Source of the DNA: Cercis canadensis
Lineage: Eukaryota > Streptophyta > Magnoliopsida > Fabales > Fabaceae
DNA length: 64,000 nt
Direction of reading: 5' to 3'
Assembly: GCA_003255065.1 (NCBI GenBank)
Contig: QAOA01003924.1
Span: 29,038 to 93,037, forward strand
In this document: positions 48,490 through 59,587 of the stretch, piece by piece
Layout: each line of letters opens with the position of its first letter
Position numbering within the stretch: position 1 is the stretch's first letter
Notes under the pieces: model-generated
Database searches by the model: none
What the model was told of the DNA's origin: nothing
What the model saw: only the letters and a program-made list of their open reading frames with translations
Translations under genes and position numbers: made by a program

Positions 48490-49941
48490 TGATTGGAAAT
48501 GTCGCTTAACCAATTAAATTAAACCGAATCCCCTAATTAGAATGCAATAGAGGGCATAATCCGGGTTTGTCTCACAAGGAATGCAATGTGTAATCAATAA
48601 TTTCAAGTTAAAAACAGGGGATTGTAAAACAGAATTGTATTTCTAGATTGTAAAAAGCAGAATTGAAATAGGATTAATTAAGTTGATTAAAACGTAACCT
48701 AGCTAGACATTCATCCATAAACCGGTTTGATCCATCCTAGATTAACATGAGTGATTAAGTCCTAATGCAGCACTGCTAATTGAGTTTAATCACAACCAAA
48801 ATCTCTAATTATGACTAATTATTCCTACTAAATTATCACTTAGAATTCGATTAAGCTCATTCAATTACTAATCTTGTAATCACAATGATTAAGCAATTAG
48901 TGGCTAATCTGAAAACCGAACCTCAATTAGCAATTCTTCAAAGGATTCATGCACAGAATTAAAGATTAATCAATCTAAATTCTATTTTACACCTAAACAT
49001 CCATATAAATCACAAAGATCTCCATGATCCATATAAAATATCCAGACAATCAGAATCCAATGAAAAACAAAATTGCATTAAGCTTAATCAAATTAAGTAC
49101 ATAATCTCAAGAACAAACCGAATTTAATCAGAAGTCTAACTTAGTTACAAGAGTTCTACTCCTCCATGGTCATGAAATACAAGCTCCAATGAGGGAAGAA
49201 AACCATAGTTCAATAATTTCTAGCAAAATACAAGAGAGAAAACTAAAACTGTCTAGTCTAGAATTGATAACTCGTCTGCCTCCTTTCACTGATTAAAACT
49301 TCCTAACTTTCATGTACACCTAATTTACCCCTAACCTAGTTTAAACCTCTGGACCTCAGCTTCAAATGGGCTCCGGTTTGGGCCTAATTGGGCCTGAATT
49401 GAGGAAGTTAAGCCCATTTAAGTCTATCGTCCATATAGGTCTCTGGACTAATCAGCCATTTTCGACAGGCAATAAGACTATCCTAACTTCCTAATTTGTT
49501 GAACTGGCCTTCATAACAATTAAAGCCCTGTGTCTTAGATTTCCAATGGGACTAGTTTCAAGTCCATACGACATGTACAGCATAAGTTATGGTCCAAACA
49601 CTGCATGCGGGTCAGGATCTAGCGGCAGAAACTCTACTATGACTTCCGGGTTAAATTTGACCCACTTAACGTCTAAATTGGCCTTGGAGGTATGAATGAA
49701 AGTTGTAGATAATCCTCTTAGATTTCCTACAAGGCAAGAATCACAATTTTTAGACATACAAAACTAAATATATACCCGAAATACAAAATAATGTCAAAAC
49801 CCTAATAATGCTGAAAAACACACTTAAGCCCAATTTGAACCTAATTAATGAAATATGACCCAAGCCCAATTAAATATGCCCAAAATAGGATTAGGAGGTT
49901 AAAAATGGAGATTAATTAATATATAAAAATACTGTTCATCA
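48490..49941. mobile_element. Solo LTR, 1,452 bp, inside copia A
   Basis: The block begins TGATTGGAAATG and ends GTTCATCA, so it has TG...CA ends with TGAT/ATCA inverted tips. It is flanked by a perfect 5-bp duplication TTCAC (48,485-48,489 and 49,942-49,946). Removing the block and one TTCAC rejoins the copia A frame exactly (DLSS-PSYFMGMEF). It contains no coding frame, primer site or polypurine tract, as expected for the product of LTR-LTR recombination. The length suggests a gypsy-type parent; strand cannot be told. Confidence 0.88.
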
Positions 49942-49946
49942 TTCAC

Positions 49947-50143
49947 CTTCTTATTTTATGGGTATGGAGTTTCTTGCCCAACCGAATGGTCTTTTTCTAT
50001 CTCAACATAAATATATCTTTGACTTACTGGAGAAAGCAAAGATGTCTGGTGCTAAGGGGGTTAGTACGCCTATGTCCATTTACATTTCATTGTGTCTCAA
50101 TGATGGCTCTCCCTCAACCGACCCTATTGAGTACAAAAGCTTG
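49947..50143 (+). pseudogene. Reverse transcriptase of copia A, second part
   Basis: Continues the frame after the solo LTR: FMGMEFLAQPNGLFLSQHKY, FDLLEKAKMSGAK, STDPIEYKSL. It is interrupted at 50,144 by the CACTA element, exactly inside the codon run for KSL-IGAL, which resumes at 61,119. Confidence 0.9.
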
Positions 50144-51363
50144 CACTACAAAAAAAAAAAATCTCTGTTTTTTAACTTAACAAAATATCATTGAAATTTT
50201 AAAAAAAATTCCTACAGTTGACATTTTTTGGAAATTCCAACGTAATTTCATTACCGTTGGAATTTTTCATAAGAATTACAGTTGGAATTTACAAAAAAAA
50301 AAAAAAAATGGGTGAGAATTTTTTTTTTTAAATTCCAACGGTATACCGTTGGAAATTCTTTTAACCAAAACACACCGTTTAAGTGAAATGATTTTGTTTT
50401 TTAATTTTTAACATTTTCCAATGGTAACTTCCGTTGAAAATACCGTTGGAATCCTCCAGAAGATCTTTCAACAAGGAAATATTATGCCACCAAAAATAAA
50501 GAAGTCAGTCCTGCATAGTAATGAAAGGATGCCACCACCAAATGAAGACAATACCCAATATAGGGAGAAGAAGAAGAACGGGCTAATCCAGCTATAAATG
50601 GGTGGCTTGCCCCTAGACAATAGAATAGAGCCAACGATGCTGCTTTGGACTAGGTAAGGTGTTGAACCTCATGTTTTTTTTATCTAAGTAGCTTCGTCGT
50701 TTGGATTAAAAAAGAACAACTAAACCCTCTACCCTAGATTCAACTAAAAGATAGTTCTCGCTTCATCTGATGCTTCATAAGTTTTAGATTTGAAAAAGCC
50801 CTCCTTCCTAAACAAGTCAAAAGACTTAGAATCGGAATCACGGTTGTTGGAACTCTTCCTCTCTTCAGCGTCTGTTTCGGCGGATGATTCGGATTTTGCG
50901 AATGCGAATTATTACGCCACAAGATCTCAAGATATGTAGAGGTCCTCCTGATTCCTCAGTAGCATCAGCTGGATGTATAATATCTGCTTTTCATTCAATT
51001 AATTAAAAGCAATAGCATATGTTGTTTGGGATGGCTCCTTTTCCCAGCAGTGGCGGCTTCTTTTCTTGGTGGCGACGGCAGCTTTGGGTTGCTTCATGGA
51101 TTGGGTAAGTATTTGAACCCCAAAATCCTCTTTTCCCTAAATCTCTCTTCTTATTTGTGCTTTTATTCATGTTATTAGGTTTCCATTAATTTTATATTAG
51201 AATCATATAAAATCCACATTAGATTAAAGAATTATGAATTAGAGGCATGATTTGTTATTTAGATTAGGGTTTATGTTTAATCCAAAATTAAGATGCCCCT
51301 TTTATTTTATTTGTAAGTTACTGATTCTATGATTGTCTTCTTTCTATTTTTTTCTTCTGTTAG
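50144..51363. other. Left subterminal and non-coding part of CACTA element 1
   Basis: 50,200-50,460 contains inverted subterminal repeats of the word CCGTTGGAAATTC. The rest is unassigned; the stretch 51,000-51,360 looks like an untranslated leader and intron ahead of the captured UEV1 exon. Confidence 0.5.
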
Positions 51364-51489
51364 ACTATACATGAAGGAAGAATTTATCAATTGAAGTTGT
51401 TTTGCAATAAGGATTACCCAGAAAAGCCCCCAAGTGTTCGGTTTCATTCACAAATCAATATGACTTGTGTTAATCATGAAATTGGAGTG
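51364..51489 (+). pseudogene. Captured exon of a UEV1/MMS2-type ubiquitin E2 variant
   Basis: Bounded by a splice acceptor (TTCTGTTAG) and donor (GTATTG), 126 bases read in phase as [27 protein letters not shown] and INMTCVNHE. This is a conserved internal exon of plant UEV1 (MMZ) proteins, which partner Ubc13 in Lys63-linked ubiquitin chains and lack the catalytic Cys. The frame is intact, but no other UEV1 exon is recognisable on either side. It is therefore a captured fragment in CACTA element 1, not a gene. Confidence 0.85.
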
Positions 51490-52067
51490 GTATTGATTTT
51501 AATTTTTTGTTACATGCTTTCAGCTTTATATATTTCATGCAATGTGATGGATATGTACATGATGCAATTAGCATTCTCTAATTTCAATCTTTTGTTTCCC
51601 TCATTAGTAGGAGCTGCATACCTAGCTACATCTAATTTCTCTACCTTTAGGCCTTTCTATTTGGACCTTTTATCATGCTTCTAGAGTTTATGTTTGCTAG
51701 CATTATCAATTGATGTATGAAGCACGGTGTTGTTAAAATCATTAATTTGTTGATTATGTTTTGAAAAAAAATTTAGCAATGGGAAGATTTGGGGATGGAT
51801 TAAGGCCTAAGGAAAGTTAAGTTAGGATTAGAAAGAGTAGTGTTTTCAGGATGTAAGATAGTAGATGCAATGGATCTCAACTGTAACATGCATGCAACAT
51901 GTTTTCTATCTCTGTAAATGATTCTAGTAAATATCTACCAAAAAAAAAGAAATGATTCTAGTAATTAGTTATATGCTGACAATCTCAAAGCTCTATTTAT
52001 TGTCTATTTTCAAGTAATCTAGGTGTTAACATGGGTATGTGCATAATATGTTAGGTGAAGTAATTTG

Positions 52068-52155
<88 letters not shown>

Positions 52156-52926
52156 AAAAAATGCCTAAGTGAGTTGTTGTTGTATGTTTTTTGTGTATTA
52201 GTTTACATTCAATAAAGTGGTGCCTGATTAAAACTGTACACTTATGTCCATGGGAAAATTCATGGTTGTTTTTATCAAATTGTATAAACTGCTAATTTAG
52301 ACAGCTAGAGATCACCTTGCTCATGAATGAAGCCCATTATCACTACTCTTTCCTCTCCCTCTGGGTCGTTTCCCTGTGTTTTCTAATGGAAACCTCTTTC
52401 AATGAGAAAGAAGATCTGTTTAACATACACTTGTTCATGGAAACTCTTGATAAGTTTATTGGTAAAATAATAAGCCACATGTGAATAATGGGAATGAGAA
52501 AATTGAACTATGGAGAATATTGTGTACCTATTTTTTGGGTTGAAAGGGAAGTAAACGTTAACTGTGAATTCCCGTAGATTTTTTTAAACAAAACCATTAT
52601 TTAATGGGATCTGGCTAAGCACATAATAGGATGCTATTTAACGTGTGCTTAAGAGTTGACCAGCTCATTTTTCTTCTTGGTTAATAGTTTGGATACTCCA
52701 ATCAATTGAGCAATGCAAGTATGATACACCATTTATAATGAAAGCAAAAGTAGGATCAATGGAATTTTTGGAAATTTTTGTGTTCAACAGTAGGTCTACA
52801 ATTTGGATTTGGATATTGGTGATGGAGAGGAGATCACCAATGTGTGTCTATACCTACAAGGTAAATTATTTCAATGGTTGCACATGCTTGATCGAGTGTA
52901 GAGTGAAATTGGGAATTTTGAATCCA
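51490..52926. other. Non-coding part of CACTA element 1
   Basis: Intron-like, AT-rich sequence following the UEV1 exon; it includes a TC/TA microsatellite at 52,071-52,152. A short open stretch at 52,738-52,926 has no family resemblance that I recognise. Confidence 0.5.
52071..52152. repeat. Compound microsatellite (TC)n(TA)n
   Basis: About 19 TC units (52,071-52,109) directly followed by about 21 TA units (to 52,152), without interruption. Confidence 0.97.
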
Positions 52927-53679
52927 TACTACAAGAAAAACGTTTTCTAGTCACAGACTTTTCTTACGGACTAAAATTCCGTGAGAAAATCTCGCAATTT
53001 ATCATGGATTTTCTCACAGAAGGTGACTGTTGATAAGTTCTCACGGACTTTCTCACAAACATTATAGTATGTGAGAAACATTTGTGAGAAAGTCCGTGAG
53101 AAATCATGTCCCAATTGTCGCCATTAATTTGTTCGCTATTCTCACAAAATGTGTCTGTGAGAAATATTGAAGTTTCTTATGGACTTTCTCACAGACAATA
53201 AATCCATGAAAACTTCGTGAGAAAGTTCGTAAGAAACTTCAATGCACCATTTCACTTAAAATTTGAAATTTCTAAGGTTTTTCTCACTTTTCCATGAGAA
53301 AACTTGTTTTTCTTCTTCCTCGTGAACCTCCCGCTGTCATTCTCCATTTTCAACATTTTCTCTCTCTTCTCTCTTCCCTCTCGGCTTGAGGCGTTTTTGC
53401 ACCATTCTTGGTGGTGGTGGTTGAGTTTTCCGGTGGTCCACCTCAACTTTCATCCTACCGGTTCAGTTTTTCAATTTATAGCTCATTGAGGTAGGTTCAG
53501 TATCCCTTTCTTGTCTGAGTTTTGTTTATTAAATTATTATCCATTTGTACCTCTAGCATCTAGCTCTGTTTTAGTCTAGTGTTGGACAAAATTAACCAAC
53601 CAAGCATTGGTTACACATGAATGTGAAATATAATATCTAATCTAGTTTAACTCTAATGTTGCCAAATGTGTAGTATAAG

Positions 53680-55479
53680 TAGTGTGAAGTAAGTGTGTAA
53701 TCAGTCTAGTTTACACCCCAAATTGACACCGAACTAACCAGACCACTTCGATTCGGTTCGATTCAATTTTTCAAAATTTTGATAGACAAATTGAATTGAA
53801 CCGGTCCTGTCCGGTTGGGTTGATTTTGCCAGAAAGTTTGCACAAGTCATTTTTCCAAATTCCAATAGAAGAAAGCCAGAAAATGAAGCTAAATAAAATA
53901 ATGAGATCCAAGTATCATAGTTAATCTCCAAAATCTAGCTCAAATATTTGGTACATCTTTTTTTATATTAAGCATAGTCTTCATTCAATATATATTTACC
54001 TCAATCAAACATAAGTTTCATATTTTTTTAGGGGACATAAGTTTCATTAGTCGAATTACAATTAAAATAAATAACAAAAGAGTGGAAAGAGATGGGAATA
54101 CCGGAATCTCAAGGTATGTCTGGCAATAGGGTAAGCCAACCAAGTTAAGCAACACATTCATTTTAGGTTTGAAAAGAAGCATTTGGACATCTTTGCAACT
54201 AAACTTCAGAGCCCTCAAGTCTTCCATTGCTTTCAGATAGTCCCTAACCTCAAATGATTTAACTTTACATGCTTTGCAGTCCTCCACAAACTTAGCAACA
54301 CTAGCTGCTCTAGCTGCCATCTCATTGTTCCTCTCAATGTACAATTTCCTCCATTCCTGTAGCCCAATTTACAAACATCACATAATATTACTCGATATAC
54401 CCAATAATAAAAATACTAATAACAAAAAAAAATGAAACATATTCATTTCCTCATGACACCAAAAATATTAGAACCACAACTATAATCTAACGAACAGTCT
54501 AAAGTGCTTCCTTACAAATAAGCTTTAGGGTGTTGATTGGTCAATTATAATACCAATCAGAAGGCAATTGAAGAAAACTATGACAACCCATTTAAATAAC
54601 TATTAGGAAACAAAAAGGACCGATATGTCTAGTGAAAAGCATGGCACCTTGAAATTGGGGGCATTTGCAGAAGTGGAAGAAGATTAAGCAGGGAAATCAA
54701 AGCAAGCCAAAAGGGGCCATATGTCTCTTGCTAGAGACTCCCATATACAATCTGAGCTGCACACTTCCCTCCAAAACCTTGAGCAACAACTCAAGGAACA
54801 CAAATCCCGCACCTTCTTGCACAAACCCACCAAATTAAAAGGTCAAACAAATCCAAAAAAACAAAACTTTACTTTTACTATGCTAGAAAATAGAAATGAA
54901 ATCACATTATGGGATTACGAAGATCGAACCTGAAGCAAAGAACAAGCGTCAAAATCTAAAACAATAGATCAAAGCAAAAGAAAACCAACGAAGCAAGACA
55001 TATAAACAAAAACAGAAGTTATAGAACCATAGAGCAAGCGTAGAAATAGTAGCATGTATAACATAAAAACTCACTAGCGTTGTTGGAGTAGGAAGGAAAG
55101 GATGAGCCATCGGCAGCAACACCGACTCCAAGACCGAGAACAAAGGGACTGAGTGAGAGGGAGAGCGATGGGGATTTAGGGAGAGTTAGGGATTTCATAT
55201 TTGCAAAGCATAATGGGGAGAAAGAAACTGAGAGAATGGAGACTTCAAAGTTCAGCCCTTAGGGATTTTAGGAAACAACGTTGTTTTGGGGCTACTCGGT
55301 TCGGTCCAGTTTATTCTCGATTTTTCTTCATTGAAACTGAAAACCAAACCGAACCCTTTGGTTTTCTAGACAGTGTAACCAAAAATCAAACCAACCCCCT
55401 TGTTCCAATCTGGTTTTCCCCGGTTCGATCCGATTCGGTCAGTTTGAGCAGTTTGCCTTACACCCCTAGTGTGAAGTAA
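53680..55479. mobile_element. Insertion inside CACTA element 2 carrying an exon-like fragment
   Basis: The block is bracketed by the 13-base direct repeat TAGTGTGAAGTAA (53,680-53,692 and 55,467-55,479), which extends imperfectly into TGTGTAAT on both sides. Just inside both ends lie TTACACCCC and runs of AACCGAACC/GGTTCGGTT words. Such GGTTCGGTT-rich ends with a GGGGTGTAA tip are seen in plant hAT-type non-autonomous elements, but clean inverted ends could not be fixed, so the class is uncertain. Confidence 0.55.
54018..54360 (-). pseudogene. Exon-like gene fragment of unknown family (minus strand)
   Basis: Following a splice acceptor near 54,361 (GGGCTACAG), the minus strand reads WRKLYIERNNEMAARAASVA, KFVEDCKACKVKSFEVRDYL, KAMEDLRALKFSCKDVQMLL and LLNLVGLPYC before fading into intron-like sequence. 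Composition and length suggest a real host exon. A possible first exon of the same source lies at 55,073-55,197 (start MKSLTLPKSP). I do not recognise the family. The two do not join in phase, so intermediate exons may be missing. Confidence 0.45.
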
Positions 55480-55789
55480 TGTGTAATTTGTAGAAATTCT
55501 TTTAGGTAGGGAGTTTAGGGGTTAATATTAGGTAGGATTTTTGTTATATGTTTGATGTCAAATGATTCTAGAATATATTTTTTTTTGAATTATTTGAATG
55601 GCAGTAGAGAATTAGTTTTGTAATATTTTCTATTGCTATATAATTTTTACCTCTACTGCTATGTAATTTTTAGTTATAGAATAAATTGTAATTTTGTAAT
55701 TGTGATTCTGTGTATTTATGTGAAATTTTGAATTTGTAGAATGTTCAAGTTTTAAGGGAGACTCTGCTCAAATTTTTATTTATGGTTTA

Positions 55790-56400
55790 AGGTTTGGGTT
55801 TAGCGATTATATTTAGGGGTTTGGGGTTTAGGGTTTAAGGGTTAGTATTTAGTATTTAGGGGTTAGGGTTTTAGGATTAAGATTTTAGGAGTTTGGGGTT
55901 AAGGTATTAGGGTTTGAGATTTAGGGTTTAAGAGTTAGGGTTTGGCATTTAGAGGTTTGGGATTTTGGGTTTAAAGGTTTAAGGTTAAAGGGTTAGAATT
56001 TGGCGTATAGGGGTTTAGGGTTTAAGAGTTTTGGGATTATAATTTTATGGATTTAGGGTTAGGGTTTTAAGGGTTTAGGGTTAAAAGGTTAGGGTTTTAG
56101 GGTTTGGGGTTAGGGTTTTAAGAGTTTAGTGTTAATGGGTTAGGGTTTGGGGTTTTAGAGTTAGGGTTTAGCATTTAGGGTTTTAGGTTTAGCATTTAGG
56201 GTTTTAGAGTTTGGGTTTTAAAGGTTAGGGTTAAGGTTAAGGTTAAGGTTTTAAGAGTTTAGGGTTAAAGGGTTATGGTTTATGGTTTAAGGGTTAAGAT
56301 TTGATGTTTAGGAGTTTAAGGATTTTAGGGTTTAGGGTTTAAGGTTTAAGTTTAAGGTTTAGGATGTAAGGGGTCTAGGGTTTGGATTTAGGGTTTGGGT
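55790..56400. repeat. Degenerate plant-telomere-like repeat block
   Basis: About 600 bases composed almost wholly of variants of TTTAGGG (TTTAGGGTTTAGGG, GGGTTAGGG, TTAAGGG, TTTGGGG), all in the same orientation. It lies inside CACTA element 2, directly upstream of its transposase-like frame, so it marks neither a chromosome end nor a fusion point on this evidence. Confidence 0.88.
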
Positions 56401-56470
56401 TATGAAAATTTATGGCAAGTGATTTTATTGTATACATAATTGCCTTGTTAATATTGTTTTTGTATGACAA

Positions 56471-58072
56471 ATGGCAGACGATCGTCGGTGGTCATCTCCA
56501 GTATCCGAGCCCTCTAGGAGGGACAAGGGCAAGGCTGTGGCTCTGCCTTATCGGACCAACCCGGCCTTGTCCTTGTTTATGCTAACCCAGGGGTTGGCGT
56601 GCACACCGTCACCCAGTGCGACACATGAAGGGAATTCATCAAGAGCCCCCATCGCCCAGCTGTAGGGTCGTCGCATGCCACTTCAAGTATTTCAAAGTCC
56701 CTATTGCCTAGCTCCCGAGCGGTTGATGGTCGGATGTGGATCTAGCCATACGGGAAGAAGGAGTAAGTATTTTCTAATACCTAGTTTTAATATTTTTTTT
56801 TATCATTTTATGTTTATTATTTCTAATTGATAATAATTTACTTTTTTTATGCAACTTTCTTCCATCTAAGGAGCCCGTTAACATTCTTTTGACTATCTAT
56901 AAGTTGAAATATGAAGGCGACTAGACCAATCTCACATCTATTCTTGATGAGGTGAATGAACTCTGGTGGATAAAGTTCAAGGTAATAATTTTAACTTAAT
57001 TAATTTTATTCTATTTTAAGCTAACTTAATTTCAATTTTACTAACATTGATCTTCTGTTTTCTAATGCAGAGGAGATGTATCTAGGACCCGCAGTTTGAG
57101 AGCCAGATTCGTAAGATCTGGCTCTCAAAGTGCAGCGATAACATTTGCGCCTCCTTCCGAGACATTAGGAAAGGGAAGTCGAAGGGAGACTGGTTGTCAC
57201 CTTTTGTGCTATGGGCCCTAAGAATTAAATGGGTCTCCAAAGAGTACAAGGTGGTCTTGGAGTGGAACAAGAAGAACCGCTCCTTAGATAAGGGCCAAGC
57301 CTACCACAGGGGTGGTTTGATCACCATCTCCAAACACAAGAGGAGGATGGTAAGTTTTTTATTTAAAAACCTTCTTTTCATTTAAGATATGTTTAAAAAT
57401 TAAGTTATTTTTGTTTACTAATGGTTTATTTTTTTTTTTGTAAACGAAGGAGTTGAGGAGAGAGCCCAACATACAGGAGGTCTTTCATCACCTCTAACAT
57501 AGTGCTAGCAAGGGCTGGGTCCATCTACGGGCTCAATCTACTTATGTAAGTATTTTGGAAGTTGTTTGAGAGGTTTAAAAATCTTAATTATAAGTTTATT
57601 ATTTTTTATTAAATTTATTCTTTTATCTATGTAGACTGAGTATGAGAGGCACCGATTTGACAGCCAAGCTAAGTCCTCTTCGTCTTCTGTCAACGACAAC
57701 GACATATGGCTCGATGTCATTGGCAGGGAAAACAAGAAGGGTCGGGTTTATGACATGGATTCTGAGGCCGACTTCTTGGACTCGGCCTATGGACAGGGTT
57801 CCCAGCCTTCCGACCTAGAACATCCTTAAATGTCAGAGGTTTTATCCTAGATGGTGGCCATATCGCAGGAGATGCAAGAGCTCTACCAGTTAGTGCCATT
57901 GGTCCAAGCTCTTAGGGGATTCGTCGCATCAACAGAGCAGCTGGCTACGATGTTATTGCAGCTACTGCAACACGGTCATAATGGGACATCCGATACAGCC
58001 CCACAGCCCTCGGCTAACAATAATGATGACACAACTGAGGACTTGGGAGATGACGACAACATCAGTTATTAG
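56471..58072 (+). pseudogene. TnpA-like (Transposase_24-type) protein of CACTA element 2
   Basis: A frame opens MADDRRWSSPVSEPSRRDKG at 56,471 and continues over several exons separated by short introns. One segment has LDEVNELWWIKFK (near 56,945). The next holds SFRDIRKGKSKGDW, KEYKVVLEWNKKNRS and GGLITISKHKRRM. Further segments read LREEPNIQEVFHHL and YERHRFDSQAKS...IWLDVIGRENKKGRVYDMDS. The tail is Gln/Asp-rich and ends at the TAG at 58,070. HKRRM, the EPxxxEVF-type segment and KKGRVYxxxS are hallmarks of plant Ptta/En/Spm TnpA-like proteins. Several stops (near 56,662, 57,080, 57,496, 57,828) show it is broken. Confidence 0.8.
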
Positions 58073-58712
58073 GGTTTAGTGTTTATATTGTAGTGTACTT
58101 TTTTTCTTTCATTGTATAACATTTATAAATTGTAATTACATTTCTTTAATAAAATTTAGTGGTTTTAATATATAATGCATTTAATTGAAACTAATAATTA
58201 ATTATTTAAAAAAAAAAGTACACATTTCTGAGCTTAAAAAAAAAAAAGGAAAGTCTCATGGACTTTTTCACAGACAGAAGTTCGTGAGAACATTTTCTCA
58301 CGAATTTTGTCCATGAAAAGCTATGACTTTCTCGTGAGACTCCCTGTGAATTTCTCATGGAATATCTCTATCTTCTCACGGGTTTATGCCATGAGACATT
58401 TCTCACAGACACTAGTTTGCATGAGAAACTCAATTTGTCACACCACTTTTTTTCATGGCCCGAAATCTGTGAGAAAGTCCATGAGAAGTACGTTTCTCAT
58501 GAAGTTTCCACTTTTTTCTCATGGATTTGTTCCATGAGAAAAAGCAACTTTTCTTGTAGTGCCACTAGATGCAGTCAAGTGGTGAGGGGTCTAGGAATTT
58601 TGAGGAACTTTAATACTTTTGTCCCATTTCTCATGCTACATGGTCTTTTTGCTTGAAAGAATAGATAGCCAAAAACTTGTCTTGATGCTTTTGTTTTGGT
58701 ATTTTTATCGCT

Positions 58713-59116
58713 TTGGACGAGTTTACATCCTTGAAGCTGATCTACTACAAGTAGCAAAAGTATTGGGGCTTGAGGATGAAATGGACGTAACTGATGACAT
58801 TGGAGCTGCAGATGCAATTCTAGCATCCAGTTCTGAGATACGGGAAAACCCATGGATCCGTAGTGTGGTGAAATTCCACCAGTTACCTGTATTTGCAATC
58901 AAGGTGCCCTCTTATGGCCTGTTTAACTATTGCATCAATATGTGCTATTTTATTATGATATTTAATTACTCTTTTTTGCAGTCAAATACCATGGCACAAA
59001 TGGTTAAGGCAATACGTATGATCCTTGAATTGGAATCACTTGGCCCAACATCAAAGAAGCCATTCAGTGAGTCTTTGGATATTGAAATTGAGGATGATGA
59101 ACCAAAACGAAAACAA
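58713..59116 (+). pseudogene. Captured 3' exons of a Ycf45/SPD1-like plastid AAA protein
   Basis: Two exons (58,713-58,903 and 58,982 to about 59,116) are joined by a 78-base intron with GT..AG ends. They read ILEADLLQVAKVLGLEDEMD, VTDDIGAADAILASSSEIRE, NPWIRSVVKFHQLPVF and SNTMAQMVKAIRMILELE. This is the C-terminal region after the ATPase domain in Ycf45-type proteins, known in Arabidopsis as SEEDLING PLASTID DEVELOPMENT 1. The ATPase core and the R3H part that should follow are missing. The frame is open, but without the rest of the gene it is a captured fragment. Identity rests on recalled family features. Confidence 0.6.
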
Positions 59117-59197
59117 GTTGGTCAGTTCTGGTGACTGTAATTGTGATAGTCAGACTGATTTTGATTACTATTGACAAAAATGTCATTAAACTTGCAG

Positions 59198-59467
59198 CTA
59201 CGACTTTTGGTTGAAAAAACAAGTTTTGTTGAGGAAATTTCAAAAATTCAAGGACTTGGCTTCGTATGTTTCACTTCATTTGAGATTCCCATTTTAGTTT
59301 ATTTATTTATAAATGAATACATGCAATGATTTTTTTATTTTCCTTGTTCTTTTTTTAAGAAAAAGAAATAACTTCTATTATACTTAAGCTTTAATTTTTC
59401 TTGCTTTCCACAGGATCTCATAAATGCAAATTCTAGGTCCTTAGAATTACTTTTGAATTAGATTCAG
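59198..59467 (+). pseudogene. Two in-phase captured exons of unknown origin
   Basis: Exon 59,198-59,263 (66 bases, after CTTGCAG, before GTATGT) and exon 59,414-59,467 (54 bases, after TTCCACAG, before GTACTT) have consensus borders and join in phase. They give LRLLVEKTSFVEEI, SKIQGLGF, DLINANSRSLELLLN, then one TAG stop in place of a probable CAG, then IQ. I do not recognise the family; they could be upstream exons of the carboxypeptidase-like source or of another gene. Confidence 0.4.
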
Positions 59468-59587
59468 GTACTTCTCTAATATTCTTTCATCATTGCTTTC
59501 TGATTTTAATGCCCTTCATGTGCAAACCACAAACTAACATTGCCTATTTACCATGTATTCTAATTATCTAATGTTGATTGATGACAG

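Larger units (their letters stand above)
52927..58561 (+). mobile_element. CACTA element 2, 5,635 bp, nested in CACTA element 1
   Basis: The left end reads TACTACAAGAAAAACG (first base C to T) and the right end CTTTTCTTGTAGTG. The 3-bp duplication is CCA (52,924-52,926 and 58,562-58,564). The subterminal regions (52,930-53,250 and 58,250-58,555) are dense in short words such as TTTCTCACGGACTTTCTCAC in both orientations, unlike those of element 1. It encodes a TnpA-like (Transposase_24-type) protein remnant on the plus strand, but no TnpD/TNP2 transposase, so it is non-autonomous. Confidence 0.93.

Noticed and set aside
50750..50912. Minus-strand open stretch rich in Ser, Asp, Glu and Lys inside CACTA 1
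   Set aside because: Coherent composition suggests a possible captured exon, but both borders lack clear splice sites and the family is unknown.
52738..52926. Open frame ahead of CACTA element 2
   Set aside because: It runs straight into the CACTA 2 terminus and matches no family I know; low complexity of evidence.
55790..56400. Chromosome-end or fusion-point interpretation of the telomere-like block
   Set aside because: The repeat is degenerate, in one orientation, and lies within the borders of a CACTA element with an exact target duplication.
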